From assembly GCA_964352025.1 (NCBI GenBank), contig CAYGPZ010000010.1:1-64000 (forward strand): a DNA stretch of 64,000 nucleotides, given 5' to 3'. This DNA is from Hirschia sp964352025 (GTDB taxonomy: Bacteria; Pseudomonadota; Alphaproteobacteria; Caulobacterales; Hyphomonadaceae). Of the stretch, positions 52,393 to 60,805 are shown piece after piece (position 1 is the first letter of the stretch; every line of letters begins with the position of its first letter). The position numbers were made by a program, and so were the translations under genes. The notes below the pieces were generated by a model. The model was not told the origin of the DNA. It worked only from the letters and a program-made list of their open reading frames with translations, and made no database searches.

Positions 52393-54078
52393 ATGACAAA
52401 TAGAGCGTCAATTTTTTTAGGAACAGTTTCTTTTATCGTGCTCGCTGCATGTAGCTCCACTATAGAGAGCGAAACAACAACTCCGCCTCCACCACCGCCA
52501 GAAGCTGAAGCGGCTATGGACCAAATTGTCGTATCCGGTGCTGCTCCAGTCAAACACTCCAAATTGAGAGCTTTTGCGTCCGAAGCGTCGCCACGCCCAA
52601 TGCCTCGGCCCGCCCCCCAAGAAATCGATCGTGACAAATACGAAGACGTTGAAATCAATCCAGTTAAACTGACCAGCGAAGAGCCCGTTTCAACCTTCTC
52701 GATAGATGTCGATACCGCTTCATATTCAAACGTCAGATCATATCTAAATAATGGCAATTTGCCGCCTAAAGATGCCGTACGCCTTGAAGAGCTCATCAAT
52801 TATTTTGACTATGATTACCCTCTACCGACTTCTAAGGACGTCCCTTTCTCAACGCATATCAATGTTGCGCCTTCCCCTTGGGCAGAAGGTAAGCAGCTCA
52901 TGCATATTGGGATTAAGGGCTATGACATTGCGCGAGATGAACAGCCTCCACTGAACTTGACGCTATTGGTTGATGTATCCGGCTCGATGAATGCATCTAA
53001 TAAACTGCCATTAGCCAAAAAAGCACTCAAAATGCTGATTGAAGAGATGGACGAAAATGATCACATCTCTCTGGTCGTTTATGCAGGTGCTGCCGGAACG
53101 GTCCTAGAACCCACTAACGGCAGTGAAAAATCAAAGATATATGCAGCTTTAGACAATCTCTCTGCTGGCGGTTCCACAGCTGGTGGTGAAGGATTACGGC
53201 TCGCATACTCACTGGCAGAACAAAACTATGACGAAGATGCCGTCAATCGTGTGATGCTTCTGACTGATGGTGACTTTAATGTCGGCGTAACTTCCGATGA
53301 ACGCCTCGAAGACTTTGTGTCTCGCAAGCGCGATTCAGGTGTTTACCTATCTGTTCTAGGCTTTGGGCGCGGTAATTATAATGACGCCATGATGCAGAAA
53401 GTCGCTCAAGCCGGAAATGGAATGGCATCTTACATCGACACGTTGAATGAAGCACGCAAAGTGTTAAGTGACGATCTATCTGGTTCTTTGTTCACTATTG
53501 CGAATGACGTCAAAATTCAGATCGAATTCAACCCCGCACAAATTCAGGAATATCGACTCATTGGGTATGAAACGCGCATGTTGAACCGAGAAGACTTCAA
53601 CAATGATAAAGTTGATGCAGGAGATATTGGCGCTGGGCACACAGTGACTGCGATTTACGAGCTCACACCGACCGGATCAGATGCAGTGTTGATTGACGAA
53701 AGTCGTTACGCCCCTAAAGACTCCAATGAAGAAGCCTCAAGTGAACTCGCTTTCCTGAAGCTGCGCTATAAACAACCAGACAGCGACACCTCTACCCTTA
53801 TCCAAATGCCTGTTACACCAGATAAAATTGCTGGTTCAATTGATCAAACGCCAAACTATGTAAGGTTTGCAACAGCTGTTGCTGGATTTGGTCAAATGCT
53901 TCGCCAAGATCCATATATCTCGGATAGTTTCGACTATGATTCCATCATCGAGCTGGCAAATGGTGCTAAAGGCGAGGACGAATTTGGATATAGAGCTGAG
54001 TTTATCCAGCTTGCACGCGGTGCAAAATCCGCTGCTGCGCAAGAGACATTAGCCTCTCAGTCTAACTCAGGCGAATAA
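52393..54078 (+). CDS. YfbK-like von Willebrand factor A lipoprotein
   Basis: A 561-residue protein: lipoprotein signal (IVLAAC), a Pro-rich linker, a YfbK-type N-terminal domain (EEPVSTFSIDVDTASYSNVR, then AVRLEELINYFDYDYP), a von Willebrand A domain with the MIDAS motif LLVDVSGSMN and LLTDGDFNVGVTS, and a DUF3520-type end (ELAFLKLRYKQPDSDTSTLI). It should sit on the membrane facing the periplasm and bind a ligand through a metal ion. Start 52393 is favoured by GGGGATGG; ATG codons at 52381 and 52387 are alternatives. Role unknown. Confidence 0.88.
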   Translation: MTNRASIFLGTVSFIVLAACSSTIESETTTPPPPPPEAEAAMDQIVVSGAAPVKHSKLRAFASEASPRPMPRPAPQEIDRDKYEDVEINPVKLTSEEPVSTFSIDVDTASYSNVRSYLNNGNLPPKDAVRLEELINYFDYDYPLPTSKDVPFSTHINVAPSPWAEGKQLMHIGIKGYDIARDEQPPLNLTLLVDVSGSMNASNKLPLAKKALKMLIEEMDENDHISLVVYAGAAGTVLEPTNGSEKSKIYAALDNLSAGGSTAGGEGLRLAYSLAEQNYDEDAVNRVMLLTDGDFNVGVTSDERLEDFVSRKRDSGVYLSVLGFGRGNYNDAMMQKVAQAGNGMASYIDTLNEARKVLSDDLSGSLFTIANDVKIQIEFNPAQIQEYRLIGYETRMLNREDFNNDKVDAGDIGAGHTVTAIYELTPTGSDAVLIDESRYAPKDSNEEASSELAFLKLRYKQPDSDTSTLIQMPVTPDKIAGSIDQTPNYVRFATAVAGFGQMLRQDPYISDSFDYDSIIELANGAKGEDEFGYRAEFIQLARGAKSAAAQETLASQSNSGE

Positions 54079-54082
54079 CCCC

Positions 54083-54122
54083 AAAAAAGACACCCGCAGC
54101 GTAGGCGAAACACTGCGGGTGT
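54083..54122. terminator. Strong terminator between convergent genes
   Basis: ACACCCGCAG (54090-54099) and CTGCGGGTGT (54113-54122) form ten pairs. On the minus strand the stem is followed by CTTTTTT, a good terminator for the gene at 54.3-54.6 kb; on the plus side the T run is weak (TTATC) but it lies 12 bases after the von Willebrand gene and may serve it too. Confidence 0.85.
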
Positions 54123-54264
54123 TATCAATATGCAGGTCCGAGGGTAGTCGGAAAGTATTTTGGGTGATGGGGCGAAAATACCCAGCAGCAATCAAGGCCG
54201 AAACGTAAACCTCAAATTTGCCACTAGCTGCACAATGATATTCAAACAGCCAGAGAATAAACGC

Positions 54265-54630
54265 CTAAGCCGCCAATGGCATCACGATACGTGCTGTTTC
54301 TGAACCAGATTCATATGCAGATTCCTGTGTATCACACACTGGGTTTAACCCTGCTCTCAAATCATCCATCTCGGCGACACGCACAGCCTGATCTTTTTGA
54401 GCTCGAATATACATGTGAGTTGCTCCATAACGTTGGGCCTCTCTCCAGCGCCATATCGCGCTGATGTCTTCAACTTTGCCAAACTGTTCGGAAAGCTTGA
54501 TCACACGGCCATCCGCTGTTGTGAATAATACTATTCCCGCTTGAGAGGTCCATGACTCATCTCTTAGTTTAATAGGTTCAAATTTATAAGATTGACCGCT
54601 AACACCGCAAAAGTTGACTGACTGAAACAT
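54265..54630 (-). CDS. Unknown small cytoplasmic protein
   Basis: A 121-residue protein without signal peptide or membrane segment. It opens MFQSVNFCGVSGQSYKFEPI and contains ADGRVIKLSEQFGKVED and YGATHMYIRAQKDQAVR; no family was recognised. GGAGAGA lies upstream of the ATG, and a hairpin with C-rich loop (54155-54181) plus a terminator follow its stop, so the unit has clear signals. It is flanked by convergent and divergent genes and stands alone. Confidence 0.6.
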   Translation of the reverse strand: MFQSVNFCGVSGQSYKFEPIKLRDESWTSQAGIVLFTTADGRVIKLSEQFGKVEDISAIWRWREAQRYGATHMYIRAQKDQAVRVAEMDDLRAGLNPVCDTQESAYESGSETARIVMPLAA

Positions 54631-55103
54631 GTTCTCTCTCCGTTCTGTTGAGATACATATATTCCTTTTATGTTCTCATTCAAGCCCTTTTTGTTCTACT
54701 TCTGTTAACGATGAATTTACATTTTGGAGTCCGCTCAGCTCCGCGAATATTCGTACTCACGGAAATATCTAAGAGATTCAAGACGCCAGAACTAAAAGAG
54801 AACAAACAGTCAGAAGAATCATCTCGCTTAAAGTTTTCTGATATTTTTTCAAAAAAATTTTCGCGCCAGCCAATTCTCGGACAAATTACGATTTCAGGCC
54901 CAAGTAAACTTTCGTTTCTGGAATAGAATCAACTCAAACGTCGTCACTTTCAACGGCTCCCTTCCATGCGACAGCCCGTCACGCGTCAACTCGCCATATA
55001 TCCCTTATTTATTTAGGGGTTATATATCCTTATATTATTTATGGATATAACGTGAGGATAGTCACGCAATGGCCAGTCACTCCCATATGAAAAAGGGCAA
55101 CAA
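54631..55103. other. 473-base gap with repeated AT-rich motif before ompW
   Basis: No convincing gene is seen. Close to ompW two copies of a 20-base AT-rich motif (ATATATCC, then TTAT and TTA) lie at 54996-55015 and 55022-55041, 26 bases apart. An inverted repeat, GTTATATATCC (55019-55029) with GGATATAAC (55043-55051), overlaps the second copy. These lie 53-108 bases before the ompW start, where a regulator would bind. The minus-strand promoter of the 54.3 kb gene should lie at the left end. Confidence 0.5.
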
Positions 55104-55811
55104 ATGAACCGCCAAATTAAATCCATCGCAGCCGCGACAATCCTGAGCTTAGGAATTGGAACAGGCATCGCGAATGCCGAGACCGATAATCCCTGGATGG
55201 TTCGCGCGCGTATCCTAAACGTTATACCAGATGAAAGCGGAGATCCTTCTGTTGGGGGCACAACCCTTGTCGGTGATGTCGACATCGATGATAGCTTTGT
55301 GCCAGAGCTCGCCATCTCCTATTTCTTCAATGACAACTTCGCCATGGAGTTGATACTGGCTGTCACACCGCACGATGTCAGTACAAAAGGTTTGGAAGTA
55401 CCAACTGTTGGTACATTAGGTTCCGTTGACCTTGGAGATGTGTGGCTCCTGCCTCCAACTCTGACTGCACAATACCACTTCACTCAAATGGGAGCTTTCA
55501 AACCATATGTTGGGGCAGGCATTAATTACACACTTTTCTTCAACGAAGATGAAGGAGCCGTTGCTGACTCAATCGATTATGATCCCAGTTTTGGTCCCGC
55601 TCTACAAGCTGGTTTCGACTACGACCTAGATGGCGAAAAAGGCGGCTGGGCATTGAATGTTGATGTCAAGAAAGTCTGGATCAACACCGATGTTAAAGTA
55701 GATCTAACGACAGCCCTTGGTCCTGCATTGAGCGCAGAATCCGTCATTGTGGATGCAGATGTCGATATTAACCCGCTCATCGTTGGCGTCGGCTTAGGAT
55801 ATAAATTCTAG
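55104..55811 (+). CDS. ompW: OmpW family outer membrane protein
   Basis: A 235-residue protein with signal peptide (MNRQIKSIAAATILSL, cut near IANA) and an eight-strand barrel pattern of alternating residues ending in the aromatic GLGYKF. PWMVRARILNVIPDE, FVPELAISYFFNDNFAMELI, and FKPYVGAGINYTLFF are OmpW signatures. It forms a small channel for hydrophobic compounds in the outer membrane and is often oxygen- or stress-regulated in other bacteria. A strong terminator follows at 55924. Confidence 0.93.
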   Translation: MNRQIKSIAAATILSLGIGTGIANAETDNPWMVRARILNVIPDESGDPSVGGTTLVGDVDIDDSFVPELAISYFFNDNFAMELILAVTPHDVSTKGLEVPTVGTLGSVDLGDVWLLPPTLTAQYHFTQMGAFKPYVGAGINYTLFFNEDEGAVADSIDYDPSFGPALQAGFDYDLDGEKGGWALNVDVKKVWINTDVKVDLTTALGPALSAESVIVDADVDINPLIVGVGLGYKF

Positions 55812-55923
55812 GTCAACTTATCAAAATCATTTTGATCAAATCTCGAATTTTACGCCAACTGAAATTTTGCGGTTTGATCGATACCCAGAATTCATGCTTC
55901 CTCGCGTGAAGGACCTGCAACTA

Positions 55924-55966
55924 GGCGCTAACTCTTCCTCACACTAGGAGTTAGCGCCATTTTTTA
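55924..55966 (+). terminator. Intrinsic terminator of ompW
   Basis: GGCGCTAACTC (55924-55934) pairs perfectly with GAGTTAGCGCC (55948-55958) around a 13-base loop, followed by ATTTTTTAT. It lies 112 bases after the ompW stop. Confidence 0.9.
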
Positions 55967-55992
55967 TCAGCGTTACTCTTCAAGAATATATA

Positions 55993-56421
55993 TTATTCAG
56001 GGCCTTTGGCCGCCTTTTCATATTCATTGATTACCTGAACACCGACCGGTCCCGACAGAATATCATCAAATATGCCAGCAATGAATTTCACGTGCGGAGT
56101 TTCGCGGTGGAAATCCAAGGCTGCTTCATCTTTATAGACTTCATAATTATAGAATACATTTGAATCTTCGCTAGAACGATAAGTACGATAAACTAGAACG
56201 CCTTCTTCTTTGCGACTTTCCTCAACATTGTACTTCATGATTTCCATAAACCTGTCTGCGCTACCTTCTTTAACAGGAAATGTCACAAAGATAGTGTGTC
56301 CTGCCTGATCTATTATAGCTTCAGCGCCTGCTTTGGTCGGCTCGCTATCGCTTGGATTACATGCCCCTAACACAAATGCTACGACAGCCACAGCCACACC
56401 CTTTTGAATGTTGTTCCACAT
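55993..56421 (-). CDS. ABM-domain lipoprotein (quinol monooxygenase-like)
   Basis: A 142-residue protein with lipoprotein signal (AFVLGAC, Cys near residue 21) and an antibiotic biosynthesis monooxygenase domain: HTIFVTFPVKEGSADRFMEI, EEGVLVYRTYRSSEDSNVFY and NYEVYKDEAALDFHRETPH. ABM proteins are small cofactor-free or heme-linked enzymes; YgiN acts on quinols. A membrane-anchored periplasmic copy is less common. Start at 56421 has GGGGAGA upstream. The substrate is unknown. It is divergent from the zur-like gene 164 bases away. Confidence 0.82.
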   Translation of the reverse strand: MWNNIQKGVAVAVVAFVLGACNPSDSEPTKAGAEAIIDQAGHTIFVTFPVKEGSADRFMEIMKYNVEESRKEEGVLVYRTYRSSEDSNVFYNYEVYKDEAALDFHRETPHVKFIAGIFDDILSGPVGVQVINEYEKAAKGPE

Positions 56422-56584
56422 TTTCAGATCTCCCCATTTTATATGCTGGCAGCATCTTGACCAATAAGTTAGCTGAGACAAGTCGTGAGATAAGAAAACA
56501 TTTTTGTGGCGACTTTAGAAACGCACAAAAAAATAATATGGTTTGCACCTTGTCGTTCTGACACAAAATCATAAAGTCGAAATC

Positions 56585-57046
56585 ATGACTGCGACTCACC
56601 TTTCTTGCTCCAACGCCAATGTTGAAGATGCACTTAATCAGGCAGAAATGATCTGTCGGGAAAATAGTGCTAAACTCACGCCGATTAGAAGACGCGTGTT
56701 GGAACTTCTGCTAAAAGCTGATGCGCCTTCAAAAGCATATGATTTACTGGCTGATCTGAATGATGACTCTGCACCAGCTAAACCACCCACAGTTTACCGC
56801 GCTCTGGATTTCTTATTGGAACTTGGGTTAGCGCATAAAATTGAAAGCCTGAATGCTTATGTCGCGTGTGGGCATACTGGACACGGGCATTCAGCAGCCT
56901 TTCTTATTTGCGAAAAATGCGAGAACGCGGATGAGCTGCACGCCGATACAACTTTCTCTACTCTGAATAAAGAAACTGAAAACGTATCGTTCAAGCTAAA
57001 TAGCGCGGTCATAGAAGTTCGTGGCGTTTGTAAAAATTGCCAATAA
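56585..57046 (+). CDS. zur: Fur family regulator, Zur-like
   Basis: A 153-residue Fur-family repressor. The winged helix (TPIRRRVLELLLKADAPSKA, PTVYRALDFLLELGLAHKIE) is followed by a metal domain with CGHTGHGHSAAFLICEKC and, at the end, GVCKNCQ, so both structural Cys pairs are present. The pattern FLICEKC and the helix sequence PPTVYRALDFL are closest to Zur, which represses zinc uptake when zinc is plentiful. No zinc transporter genes lie next to it, so the regulon is elsewhere. ATG at 56585 is chosen; earlier codons lack a ribosome site. Confidence 0.8.
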   Translation: MTATHLSCSNANVEDALNQAEMICRENSAKLTPIRRRVLELLLKADAPSKAYDLLADLNDDSAPAKPPTVYRALDFLLELGLAHKIESLNAYVACGHTGHGHSAAFLICEKCENADELHADTTFSTLNKETENVSFKLNSAVIEVRGVCKNCQ

Positions 57047-57099
57047 AATGCTTAGTTCTAAATAACTAGAACGCCCACTTGATCAAAAAGGGATTCCAC

Positions 57100-58029
57100 A
57101 TGATTGAAGTATACCGCGGAACCCCAAACGCCTGGGAATGTGACGAGATGGGTCACATGAATGTGCGCTTCTATCTCGCCAAACTTATGGAAGGTGTGGG
57201 CGTATTTTGCTACCATGCGGTAATGCCGAATGCATTTCGCACGAACGCGCCATCTACAGTACAGCTAAAAGATCTTCACATTCGGTTTGTAAAAGAAGCA
57301 CATGCTGGTGCTCCTGTTTATATGACAGCCGGTGCGCTAGAGGTCGCTGAAAGTTCGGCCTTGATTTATGTTCAAGTCAATCACCTTGATGGAGAGCCAT
57401 GTGCTGCTTTCAGGTTCCGTATGGATCATATCGATATCCATACGAGGCAACCATTTTTATGGTCTCCTAAAACCATAGAAGCTCTTAAATCTCTGACAGC
57501 TGAGACAATTGAAGTCACTGCGCCAAGGTCAATAGATTTCAACGCTACATCTAACCCTCCGCCGACAATGGAAACGGCATCTGAGATGGGATGTTTACAA
57601 ATCGGAACTGGTTTAGTCTTACCGGAACAATGTGATGTGTTTGGGAACATGAAAACCGACTTCTTTATTGGTCGTGTTTCTGATTCAGCACCGCATTTGA
57701 TAGATTCTACTGGCAAAGGATTGTCCCGCAGCCCTTCTCCCGATCAGGAAGGACAAAGAATAGGTACCGCAGCGCTGGAATACCGGTTCATCTTTCACAA
57801 CAGGCCAATTGCTGGGGATACCTTTGTCGTGTATGGCGGTTTGGGAGAGATTGCGAGCAAGACATTCGGACTGTTTTATTGGCTAATGGACCCGCACACC
57901 AATACTGCATATGCAACAGTTCAGGCCACTCTCGTTCAGTTTGATTTAGATACACGCAAAGCTGTTCCATTACCTTCCGAAGCTGTGACTGCACTGAAAA
58001 AGAACGTTCCCGGCGGTATGTGGTTATAA
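57100..58029 (+). CDS. Double-hotdog thioesterase-like protein
   Basis: A 309-residue protein with two hotdog-type halves, each starting with an acyl-CoA thioesterase signature: WECDEMGHMNVRFYLAKLME in the first and EQCDVFGNMKTDFFIGRV in the second. The first has the D-x-x-G-H-x-N pattern of 4HBT thioesterases. It would cleave acyl-CoA thioesters; the acyl group is unknown. The ATG at 57100 has AAGGG eight bases upstream. It lies 53 bases after the zur stop and may be read with it. Confidence 0.82.
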   Translation: MIEVYRGTPNAWECDEMGHMNVRFYLAKLMEGVGVFCYHAVMPNAFRTNAPSTVQLKDLHIRFVKEAHAGAPVYMTAGALEVAESSALIYVQVNHLDGEPCAAFRFRMDHIDIHTRQPFLWSPKTIEALKSLTAETIEVTAPRSIDFNATSNPPPTMETASEMGCLQIGTGLVLPEQCDVFGNMKTDFFIGRVSDSAPHLIDSTGKGLSRSPSPDQEGQRIGTAALEYRFIFHNRPIAGDTFVVYGGLGEIASKTFGLFYWLMDPHTNTAYATVQATLVQFDLDTRKAVPLPSEAVTALKKNVPGGMWL

Positions 58030-58072
58030 AATTTCCAAATACCTATACCGCCAGCCCCATCCAATTGCCGGC

Positions 58073-59035
58073 TTAATATATTTGGCCAATTGAATCATTT
58101 ATGGTGCGCTTAACAGCGCCCATAAAGTCAGTGCCGTCATTCAGTCCCGCTGCTGTTTCCAGCAAGATTTTTATTGCATCACGCACAACGTATGGACGTT
58201 CCATCGTCAAAAAATGCGTCGTGCCCGGAATACGTGTTACAGCTGCATCAGGCCTAATTGAGTGAATACGCTCATCAATATCCGATATACAGGTTGAGTG
58301 TTTCTCTGCCTGCAACAAAATGAATGGATACCGATTTTTTCTAATTGACCCAATGGCAGACCACGGCCTGATCCTTTGAGCTTTAAAACAAGCTGCTTCC
58401 CATTTCGGCTCGCACGCTAAACGGCATGCTACACCTTCAGTCGGAACAAGCCCATCACTCAAATAATCATTTAAAAATGGCGTGCGCCAAGTCGCAAACG
58501 CCCCGCGTCCAGTCAGATTACTTTCAGCATCTTCAACGCTAGAGAAGTCTGTTTTGCGCCTTAAACTACCTTTTGCTTGAGGTATTTGAGACGTCATCAT
58601 TGAAGATATAAGAGGAATATGAAGCCCCATATACGTCAAAGGAGTACGAATAACCGGATCGGCTAAAACGATACCCTTAATCAGATCAGGACGCTTCCCG
58701 GCCACGAGCAGCGCAATCGTTGCGCCCAAAGAATGGCCCGCGAGAACCAATCCTTCAGGTGCTATTTTTTCGATAATTTGAATGACGTCATCTCGAAACA
58801 CGTTCCAGCTTTTTAACTTACTGGGGTCTGCTTCTAATGTTGATCGACCATGTCCTCGCAAATCTACGGCAGCCACGTGCCACATATTGCCTAACGGAGC
58901 CAATACGGACTGATACGTCATCGCATTAAAGCCATTCGCATGCAGGAAAAGCGCTTGCACCGGTTGCGTCGGTTCACCAAAAGCAATTCCGGCAGCCTCA
59001 CCGCCGTCTAAATCTACTCGAAATCTGCGTAGCAA
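58073..59035 (-). CDS. Alpha/beta hydrolase
   Basis: A 320-residue alpha/beta hydrolase with all usual pieces: LFLHANGFNAMTYQSVL (oxyanion region), VDLRGHGRSTLEADP, nucleophile elbow AGHSLGATIALLVAG, and a C-terminal His in IPGTTHFLTMERP. The substrate is unknown; esters or similar bonds are likely. It follows the DUF4197 lipoprotein gene by six bases on the same strand, so they are probably cotranscribed. Confidence 0.88.
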   Translation of the reverse strand: MLRRFRVDLDGGEAAGIAFGEPTQPVQALFLHANGFNAMTYQSVLAPLGNMWHVAAVDLRGHGRSTLEADPSKLKSWNVFRDDVIQIIEKIAPEGLVLAGHSLGATIALLVAGKRPDLIKGIVLADPVIRTPLTYMGLHIPLISSMMTSQIPQAKGSLRRKTDFSSVEDAESNLTGRGAFATWRTPFLNDYLSDGLVPTEGVACRLACEPKWEAACFKAQRIRPWSAIGSIRKNRYPFILLQAEKHSTCISDIDERIHSIRPDAAVTRIPGTTHFLTMERPYVVRDAIKILLETAAGLNDGTDFMGAVKRTINDSIGQIY

Positions 59036-59041
59036 GAGAAA

Positions 59042-59764
59042 CTAGCCTCCAAATACTCTTTTTAAGAGTTTTGATGTCTGCTTGACCGGATCATTCCGGA
59101 TCGCTTGCTCTTCTTTAGCAAGATAAAAGAACAATCCGTCAAGTGCCCCGTCCACAGCATGATTGACTAATTCGCCTCGAACACTCGTTACCATATCTGA
59201 TGGCACGTATTTTCCGACCACAGATTCCATCTGCGTTAAAGCACCGACCTGCCCCATAGCGGTGACAACATATGGCTTAAACTCTTGACGTAATTGCATT
59301 TCTGTTTTGCTACGTAAAAATTCGGTTGCTGCAGTATCACCACCATTGAATAGCGACATAGCATCATCAATCGTCATCGACGTCACGGCGGAAACAAAAA
59401 GTTTTTTTGCTTTTGGTGCAGCTTCTTCGGCGGCGCGGTTCATTTTAAGCTCTAGTTCATTCAACGCGCCGTCCATACCGACACGCCCCAATGATTTTTG
59501 AACTTTGCCCAAATCACCCGGTAATTTAATCTTGATGCTAGAGTCATTAAAATAGCCATCGCGCGCTGCGAGGTTATCAACAACCCGCTCTGATCCTACT
59601 TTCAGGGCTTCTTTTAGACCTGCACTGACTTCAGCGGTTGTGACGGGGCCAGCGGCCTCAGAAATACCACCCAAAATTCGAGATAGGTCCGGATTACCAT
59701 CAGTAACACATCCTGTTGTTGAAGCAGCTACCAAAGTCGACAGCGCTATAAACACGTTCCTCAA
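59042..59764 (-). CDS. DUF4197 lipoprotein
   Basis: A 240-residue protein with a lipoprotein signal (AASTTGC, Cys at residue 19) and a DUF4197 domain: TTAEVSAGLKEALKVGSERV, then GYFNDSSIKIKLPGDLGKVQ, ALNELELKMNRAAEEAAPKA and a C-terminal GALDGLFFYLAKEEQAIR. The family is widespread, exported and without known function; predicted all-helical. The alpha/beta hydrolase gene follows after six bases. Confidence 0.88.
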   Translation of the reverse strand: MRNVFIALSTLVAASTTGCVTDGNPDLSRILGGISEAAGPVTTAEVSAGLKEALKVGSERVVDNLAARDGYFNDSSIKIKLPGDLGKVQKSLGRVGMDGALNELELKMNRAAEEAAPKAKKLFVSAVTSMTIDDAMSLFNGGDTAATEFLRSKTEMQLRQEFKPYVVTAMGQVGALTQMESVVGKYVPSDMVTSVRGELVNHAVDGALDGLFFYLAKEEQAIRNDPVKQTSKLLKRVFGG

Positions 59765-59973
59765 ATGACTTCCCCTTTATATAAAACCGCCTTGTCAGCC
59801 CCAACCAACACGCTTTGTTTTACAATAGCTCACTACAACATTATCACGATTGCAGATTTTATTCAGCAATCCTATTTCACATCTTGCAGCAATTAATTGT
59901 CTTTTACCAAATATTTTTAGCATTTTTCGTGAATTATACTTGGCTTTAACGCAATTTGCTTAATCAACTTCTT

Positions 59974-60786
59974 ATGAAAAAACGACAGCATCATAGCCTA
60001 AAGTTTGTAGCGGTAAGTGTATGTTTCCTTGCCCTCATGACAAATAATACACTAGCTGTAAGTGAACCTTCTGCAACGCAAAATGAACAGACCATAAAGC
60101 ACGCAAGAGTTACTGATATAATCGCACAAGCTAGCGGGCATAAATTACAGATTCTTGTATCTATGGATGCTCAACCTAAAACAGCTGCTACGATTATAAC
60201 GGATGAAGGCTGCAAACTATCGATCAAAGGTGTGCAGCTTACGCACAAAAACGTTATTCCTTTGACCAACATGGCAGTCAGCCAAGCTATTATAGCCCCG
60301 ACTCCCAATTCCCAATCTACCGAAATCAATTTTACAACGTCAGATATTGATAAGGTCGAAACCCAAATCTACAAAAATGCGATATTAGTTTCAGCCAACC
60401 TTGTGAATGCTGTTCCAATAGCAAACAATCACAAGCAAGTTTTGCATAAAACAAATACAACAACTAACTTCAAAGGCACTTTTGGTCTTTCCCAAAACGT
60501 TTGCGAAAAAGCTGATGCCGCCATTAAACTTGATAGTTGGAACCTTGATGCCCTCGCTGATCAGGCACTTTGTCTGATCGCTGCGAATGACCTGGATCGC
60601 GCTGAACCAATAATCGCGCAATTGAAAAACTTTGCTGCAGACAATTGGAAACTTCACCTCGCCAATGGCGAATTACTTCGCTTGAGCGGGAATACAAGTG
60701 AAGCTCAAATCAGTTTTCAATATGCCATCCAACACGCCCAAGCTGAGAAAGATCGCGCCGCCATACGATCTTGGATGCAACGCTAA
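59974..60786 (+). CDS. Secreted protein with TPR-like end, unknown
   Basis: A 270-residue protein with a signal peptide (MKKRQHHSLK, hydrophobic core, cut after NTLA). The middle is beta-rich and of unknown type. From about residue 175 on are TPR-like helices: ICEKADAAIKLDSWNLDALA-type spacing, LCLIAANDLDRAEPIIAQLK and ANGELLRLSGNTSEAQISFQ. It should be periplasmic. Composition is more AT-rich than its neighbours. ATG at 59974 is used; a TTG six codons earlier is less likely. Confidence 0.65.
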   Translation: MKKRQHHSLKFVAVSVCFLALMTNNTLAVSEPSATQNEQTIKHARVTDIIAQASGHKLQILVSMDAQPKTAATIITDEGCKLSIKGVQLTHKNVIPLTNMAVSQAIIAPTPNSQSTEINFTTSDIDKVETQIYKNAILVSANLVNAVPIANNHKQVLHKTNTTTNFKGTFGLSQNVCEKADAAIKLDSWNLDALADQALCLIAANDLDRAEPIIAQLKNFAADNWKLHLANGELLRLSGNTSEAQISFQYAIQHAQAEKDRAAIRSWMQR

Positions 60787-60805
60787 TTTTATGTACGCTA
60801 AGACA

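Noticed and set aside
54648..54926. A 92-codon plus-strand frame with a hydrophobic start
   Set aside because: It begins with TTG without a ribosome site, the sequence after the first 30 residues looks random, and it lies opposite the promoter region of the 54.3 kb gene.
58048..58090. Inverted repeat CAATTGCC with GGCCAATTG between the thioesterase and hydrolase genes
   Set aside because: It has a bulge, lacks a T run and runs into the stop codon of the hydrolase gene, so evidence for a terminator is weak.
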